A model generated the notes under the pieces. It was not told where the DNA came from and searched no databases. It saw only the letters and a list, made by a program, of their open reading frames with translations. A program made the position numbers and the translations under genes. Of a DNA stretch of 38,276 nucleotides, positions 33,307-38,276 are shown one piece after another; position 1 is the first letter of the stretch, and every line of letters starts with the position of its first letter. This DNA comes from Schoenoplectus triqueter. Taxonomy: Eukaryota; Streptophyta; Magnoliopsida; Poales; Cyperaceae. Location: contig CAXKVV010001112.1 in NCBI GenBank assembly GCA_964058805.1, positions 1-38,276 of the forward strand, written 5' to 3'.

Positions 33307-33600
33307 TAAAAGAGCAATTATATGTTCAGAAATGAAAGAAAAAGAGAAGAAAACAGAGAGTTGATATGTCTCGTTCGATATACGATCCGTATATTTTCTC
33401 TCAGGATGAGAGATCGTATATGAGGCACGAAAGCTTAACTGTATGCTATCCAAGCTATGTGATCAATGTATAGTATGTTAATTTCCCTGGCTGTTCAAGG
33501 CTGCATATCTCTGCCAATGGGGATTGGCTGGAGATTTAAGCAACATAGTAAGTACTGTAGTAGATATCGTGTGAACCGTGAACTTTGCATCTGTGTCGCG
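33307..33600 (+). other. Probable 3'UTR of the AP2/ERF gene, with a hairpin
   Basis: ATATACGATC at 33378-33387 is the inverse of GATCGTATAT at 33412-33421 and could form a 10-bp stem around a 24-nt loop. The poly(A) site is not determined. Confidence 0.45.
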
Positions 33601-35120
33601 TGGCTATGATACTATACATATTCGGTGGGTGCAGTCCAGAACCGAGTATAGACCGACTGAGGTCAGTCTGATTATTTGTATCTGATGAGGCTTTTATCCG
33701 ACTTCTAAGTGTGTAATTAAGACCAACTCTATTATGAACAGGCTTTGGATCCTGAGAGTTATTTTGGTTAAATGTAGTCAAGTTTGTAGATCGTGATACG
33801 TACGCTTCCATAGCCATTGCATAAGTCAGATTTCTTATATGTTTCTCTCTTTTTCTTTTTTTTTTTTAAATTTCACCCCAATTGTCATTCCTTTGTTTTA
33901 ATCTTCCTCGTATAGTTTGGTTGCTGAATTTTTTTTTCGATGATGATTTTTATAATATAATTTAGTGTATTGTAAAATAAAGGATAATATTGGTGGTTCA
34001 AATGTAATTATCAATTTTGCGAGGGTCTATTGATACTTGTATGCGAGCGAGCACAATTAGAAGATCACTGATACAATTTTCCCATCTTTGTTGCTTTATT
34101 TCTTTTCTTATTTCATCTTTTCCTAAATTTTTCTTTTCGTTTCAAATGCTTTCTTTCTTTATTCCAAAAAAAAAGAGACCCTACAATCTTTCATAAAGAG
34201 CGCCAGAAGGTACATTTGACATGCATATCCTTTTTTTTCGTCAAGTTAGATTAATTGGATGTTGATGGTGGAGTGTAATTGGCTACTTGTCTGCATGAAA
34301 TGGAATGTACTAGTATAAGAAATCAGAAAATATTCTTTGTCCAACACAAAATAGAAAATGAAATTAAGGACATGCCTCGTTTAATTAATTTGATGGAATT
34401 ATATTTGTTTCTATATGATTTACTTTAGTCGAATCACCAGGTGACAAAAGGTGCTCATTCAAGTGGCAGTGCTAGTTTTTTCACTAACTAGCTATTAATA
34501 TCTAGTTTTTTCTATCCCTATGTATCTCCCAGACCCAAATTGAGCCCTTTTAGTATCAGTAAAATTTTGACGCTTCCAACTAGCCAATTTACAAGCATAT
34601 ATTTTTAAAGAAAAATATTATGGAAATATTAAAATCAATACGCACTTTACTATTTATGTTAAATGATTTATTATTCATATTAGTGACTTAATGTAATTTA
34701 CATTTAATGTGAAAATATGAGCTTTTATATCATTTATGGTAAATTACGGGTCAAAATAATACTCGAATTACTCGTCAATCGTCATGTAGTAGTTTAGAAA
34801 GTTCTTTATCTAGTGCAATTAAGATTCACTTATAAGAAACATCCAAATGTGAAAATCCAAACAAAATTTGTTTACTTTAAATAACATATTGTTGTTAGAG
34901 TTTCGATTGCTTTTTATACAAATTGGGCTAGAATAACATAGGATACAATTCTCAGGGCTATGTTTCAACTCATGCCTAGCTATATAATGTGAGTCTACAG
35001 GCAATGTTTTAACCCAAAACACAATATAAAAGTTGCTTCTTATATATACAAGCGTGATGAAAGTTCCCAAAAATCAAGCCTAGCAGCAACTTTTATATTT
35101 GTAAATAAAATATTTATATT
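33600..35120. other. Intergenic DNA without recognised features
   Basis: AT-rich. Short ORFs on the minus strand (for example 33536-33817 and 34819-35070) show no family features and I do not consider them genes. Confidence 0.4.
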
Positions 35121-35125
35121 ATGAG

Positions 35126-35520
35126 AAGAGATCCGATTTCACCAGTTTAGTGGCATTTGATGTCATCAATTTATCTTTTAATTTATATTTTAAAGTTTAA
35201 TACTTAAAATTTGAATCGAAATTGTTGATTTTGTTTATTTTTATGATAGATGTATGCTAGTAAAATTTCATAATTTTTAGAGATCATATCATACTAAATA
35301 AAATGATAATAAAATGAATACATACAATAAATCAATCATAGTCAATTAGGTTCAATGATTTTGTTATCATTTAATCTAGCACTAAATGACCTCTAAAAAT
35401 CATAAAACTTTGTGAGCATATATCTAACATAAAAATGAACATTATTAATAATTTGAATTCAAAATGTAAGTATTAAATTTTAAAATATAAATAAAAAATA
35501 AACTGGCGTCGGATCCTTTC
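35126..35520. mobile_element. Foldback MITE, family F
   Basis: AGAGATCCGATTTCACCAGT at the left mirrors AACTGGCGTCGGATCCTTTC at the right. TTTATATTTTAAAGTTTAAT is inverted near 35475, and the pair TAGATGTATGCTAGTAAAAT / TGTGAGCATATATCTA supports the inner stem. Unlike families A to E it is not bordered by a TA tract on its left. On its right a short TATATATATA follows within a few bases. Confidence 0.72.
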
Positions 35521-35537
35521 TGTTATATATATAGAGA

Positions 35538-35907
35538 GAGAGTAAAAATACCGTGAGCTTATGCTCAAAAAGTACATCAAATCATCTTCAAATTTTAATT
35601 TATCATCCTCATTAAATTCTTTATATGAAAATTTTATGGGATGCAAAAATTTTGAGTGTTTTGAGTTTTTTAAGTCACCGTTTCTAATTTTTTTAAAATG
35701 ATGTTGTAGTATTGAATATATTATTATTATTTTTAGAGCTGATTCTCAAAAATTAAAAACTATAATTTAAAAAGATCAAAACACTCTAAAATTTTGCATC
35801 CCACAAGATTTTCATATAAAGAATTTAATGAGCATGATAAATTAAAATTTAGAGATGATTTGATATGTTTTTTGAGTTAACTTCACGGAAGATCACCGTA
35901 TCTTAAC
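35538..35907. mobile_element. Foldback element, family A copy 5
   Basis: ATACCGTGAGCTTATGCTCA at the left and GATCACCGTATCTTAACTC at the right, with the family core (GATGCAAAAATTTTGAGTG and TAAAATTTTGCATCCC). (TA)n(GA)n precedes and (CT)n(TA)n follows, mirror images of one another. Confidence 0.82.
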
Positions 35908-35998
35908 TCTCTCTCTCTCTCTCTCTATATATATACATATATATATACATATATACATATATATATACATATATATATATATACATATATATATATAT
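35907..35998. repeat. (CT)n(TA)n microsatellite with TACATA interruptions
   Basis: CT run to about 35927, then about 70 bp of TATATACATA mosaic up to the family C terminus. Confidence 0.93.
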
Positions 35999-35999
35999 T

Positions 36000-36671
36000 G
36001 GGAAACCTTATGATGTTTCACGAAGTAAGGAGGCGTTTTGCTTCAGTTTCAAATCAAAAATATTGAAATCTCAAAATATCAATCTAATTATTCCATAATA
36101 ATCTAGATATTAAAAACTTATTAGATACCAAATTTTACTATTTTTGGAGCTTTGTAATTATTGTTTTATATTTTTGAAAGATGATAATTTTTTAGTTGCA
36201 CCTATCATTATTTTATTATTATTTTGGGCACTTTTCAAAAATCTGAAAAAAAATAGTTAGAAATCTTCAAATGTAATCAAATTTAGTATTACATAAGATT
36301 TAAATATATATTTTATATTGGGAGAATTAGATTAGCAATTTGAACTTTAATTTTATGAGATATTTTAGGCCGAAGTAAAACGCCTCTTTGCTTCACAAAG
36401 CACCGTAATTCTCCCTCTTTTTTCAGATTTTTAAAAAATATCCCAAAAATAATAATAAAATAATGATAGGTGCACCTAAAAATTATCTTCTTTCAAAAAT
36501 AAAAAAAAATAATTACAAAGCTCCAAAAATAGTAAAATTTGATATTCAACAAGTTTTCAATATCTATATTATTGTGGACTAATTAGATTGATATTTTAAA
36601 CTCTCAGTATATGAGATTTAAAACTGAAGTAAAATACCTTTTTATTTTGCGAAGCACCGTAAGGTCTCCCT
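36000..36671. mobile_element. Foldback element, family C, with an extra internal terminus
   Basis: The left arm (36000-36255) and right arm (36420-36671) are inverted copies, e.g. GGAGCTTTGTAATTATTGTT near 36160 against AATAATTACAAAGCTCC near 36515. Between them (36256-36418) lies another family terminus reading CGCCTCTTTGCTTCACAAAG then CACCGTAATTCTCCC. This third end suggests a nested, half-deleted second copy or an internal duplication. The termini resemble family B (TTTCACGAAG, GCGAAGCACCGTAAG). Confidence 0.75.
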
Positions 36672-37057
36672 ATTGATATTGTGCTTTCAGTTGCACTTCG
36701 GCTGAAACACTACCAATTCAAATTTTAATTTCTCATACTCAAAACTTTGATTAAAGTAGCTCAATAAAATCTTTATATCATAATATTGTAGAATATATTT
36801 TTTTATCATGTTTGGAGTTAGTTTACTATGATTAATGATTTTTGAAAAATACCCTAAAATAATAGAAAAATAATAAAATTTATATGTCAAAAAATCTTAC
36901 TTTCTAAAAATCATTAAGCATAGCAAACTAACTCCCAACACGATAAAAATTAGTATTTTATAAAATTATGATATAAATATTTTATTGAGCTACTTAAATT
37001 AAAATTTGGACTGATAGCATTTCGGCCGAAATACTACCGAAAGCACAATAGACAAAT
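36672..37057. mobile_element. Foldback element, family E
   Basis: TATTGTGCTTTCAGTTGCAC at the left mirrors CTACCGAAAGCACAATAGAC at the right. The right end holds the perfect palindrome ATTTCGGCCGAAAT (37019-37032). Inner arms share AATTCAAATTTTAATTT and ATTATGATATAAATATTTT-type text. It abuts family C directly on the left and (TA)n at 37058-37071 on the right. Confidence 0.78.
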
Positions 37058-37071
37058 TATATATATATATA

Positions 37072-37490
37072 GTATCTTGTCTGTGTGAAAAATATAAAAA
37101 TTCATATCTTCATGTAAAAAATAAGAAAATAAAAATAAAGATAATTTAGTAATTAATGTAAATTTCAATCATGAATACATAATTAATGGAAAATAAATGT
37201 AAATTGAGACGAAAGTTAACATTCAACGTTTAAGGAAAGTTAAAATTAATAATTGATGACAATCTAAGAAAAAAAAGAAACAAAATAGAGCAATTATATT
37301 CCTAAATTATGTAGCATTTCGTGTAACAAATAAAATTGAGAGAAAAGTCTAACTTCAACACAAATGGTAATAGAGATAATAATATTATTTGATGAATAAC
37401 TCAATCCGATGGGTGATATTAGCTCTAAAATTTCAACAAAAAAAGTCTAAATCTTTGCTGAATAAGAACACATACGTGCTTAATAAGGAG
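37072..37490. other. AT-rich spacer between foldback chains
   Basis: No ORF, terminal repeat or RNA gene recognised. Confidence 0.4.
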
Positions 37491-37508
37491 TATATATATA
37501 TATATATA

Positions 37509-37906
37509 GTGGAGATACCGTGAGATTAAGCTCACGGAGGCCTTCCGTGAGCTTAACTCAAAAAACATATTAAATCATCTTGAAATTTTAATTTATCATT
37601 CTCATTAAATTCTTTATATAAAAATCTGGTGGGATGCAAAAATTTGGAGTGTTTTGAGCTTTTTAAGTCACCGTTTTTAATTTTTTAAAATGATGTTCAA
37701 GTATTGAATATATTATTATTATTTTTAGAGCTGATTTTCAAAAATTAAAAACTACAACTTAAAAAGCTCAAAACGCTCTAAATTTTTATATCCCATGAAA
37801 TTTTCATATAAACAATTTAATGAGAATGATAAATTAAAATTTCGAAATGATTTGATATATTTTTTGAATTCGAAAGGCCTCCGTGAGCTTAACCTCATGG
37901 TATCTC

Positions 37907-37909
<3 letters not shown>
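37509..37909. mobile_element. Foldback element, family A copy 6
   Basis: GTGGAGATACCGTGAGATTA at the left mirrors AACCTCATGGTATCTCTAC at the right. The second terminal motif GGAGGCCTTCCGTGAGC is present. Arms pair through the GTTTTGAGCTTTTTAAG core. (TA)n lies on both sides (37491-37508 and 37910-37948). Confidence 0.88.

Positions 37910-37948
<39 letters not shown>
37910..37948. repeat. (TA)n microsatellite joining family A copy 6 and family B copy 5
   Basis: About 19 TA units without interruption. Confidence 0.95.
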
Positions 37949-37951
<3 letters not shown>

Positions 37952-38060
37952 TGAGACTTTGGTGTGCTTCGCGAAGCACAGAACCTCTTGTGTTTCGCGT
38001 CCGTATCTCGAATTCTAAAGTCCAAACGGTCAATCCAAACCGTTTAACATGTTCTTTAGA
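37949..38060. mobile_element. Foldback element, family B copy 5 (left arm only)
   Basis: GAGTGAGACTTTGGTGTGCT followed by TTCGCGAAGCACAGAACCTC and CCAAACCGTTTAACATG matches the left arm of copy 4. Similarity stops near 38060, so the centre and right arm are missing. Confidence 0.8.
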
Positions 38061-38276
38061 AATTTCATTTTCGGTAAAATAATACGGTGAAAAAATTAGA
38101 TTGAAGGGTTTTGAGGGAAGATTTCTCCGGGCAGTATATAGCATGCATCATCGTCGGACTCGTAAATCTTACGCTCTTGATTTCAATTTTTAGCATTCCC
38201 TTTATTTAGAGCGACTGAGCGAGTATTTTACAATGAGTATGCACATGATAGCTTATTCAATTACAAAGCTAATCTT
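38061..38276. other. Unassigned sequence at the right edge
   Basis: No ORF or repeat recognised. Confidence 0.4.

Overview
The window is nuclear DNA of a flowering plant. It holds intron-rich genes with GT-AG introns, a farnesylated-type DnaJ, a DREB-type AP2/ERF factor, and intergenic DNA dominated by foldback transposons, microsatellites and retroelements. I cannot decide from these proteins whether it is a monocot, a eudicot or an early-diverging angiosperm.

Layout. (1) 171-1459, minus strand: the first three coding exons of a plastid-targeted, zinc-free quinone oxidoreductase (MDR family), cut off by the left edge. (2) 2.0-7.43 kb: intergenic DNA with a ~970 bp AT-only simple-sequence block, several MITE-like elements, and a nested pair of hAT-type elements (6254-7420 enclosing 6296-7035), each bounded by a perfect 8-bp target duplication. 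(3) 7.7-12.3 kb, plus strand: a complete type I DnaJ (HSP40) gene with a 5'UTR intron and seven coding exons, encoding 422 aa and ending in a CAQQ prenylation box. (4) 12.4-17.1 kb: local tandem duplications downstream of DnaJ, then a 2148-bp internally deleted Mutator-like element with ~160-bp terminal inverted repeats and decayed MURA-type coding remnants. (5) 18.1-21.5 kb: a chain of palindromic foldback elements joined end to end by (TA)n and (CT)n microsatellites. (6) 21.5-23.15 kb: a GACCCGACCC-rich hAT-type MITE, a small fragment, and a poly(A)-tailed retroinsertion with a 12-bp target duplication. (7) 23,495-29,005: an LTR retrotransposon of Ty1/copia-like architecture in minus orientation (LTRs, PBS, PPT) with no coding capacity left in ~4.7 kb of internal DNA. 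(8) 31.05-31.89 kb: another pair of foldbacks. (9) 32,602-33,306, plus strand: an intronless DREB A-4 (TINY-like) AP2/ERF gene. (10) 35.1-38.06 kb: two further foldback chains.

The three genes are unrelated housekeeping or regulatory genes with no operon-like logic. The most unusual feature is the set of at least five foldback families (labelled A to E here) that sit almost exclusively within or against TA microsatellites and build chains alternating element and (TA)n. Three of them (A, B and E) clearly carry a short perfect palindrome at the termini. They recall microsatellite-targeting elements such as rice Micron but have long inverted arms. They are the best candidate for something undescribed here.
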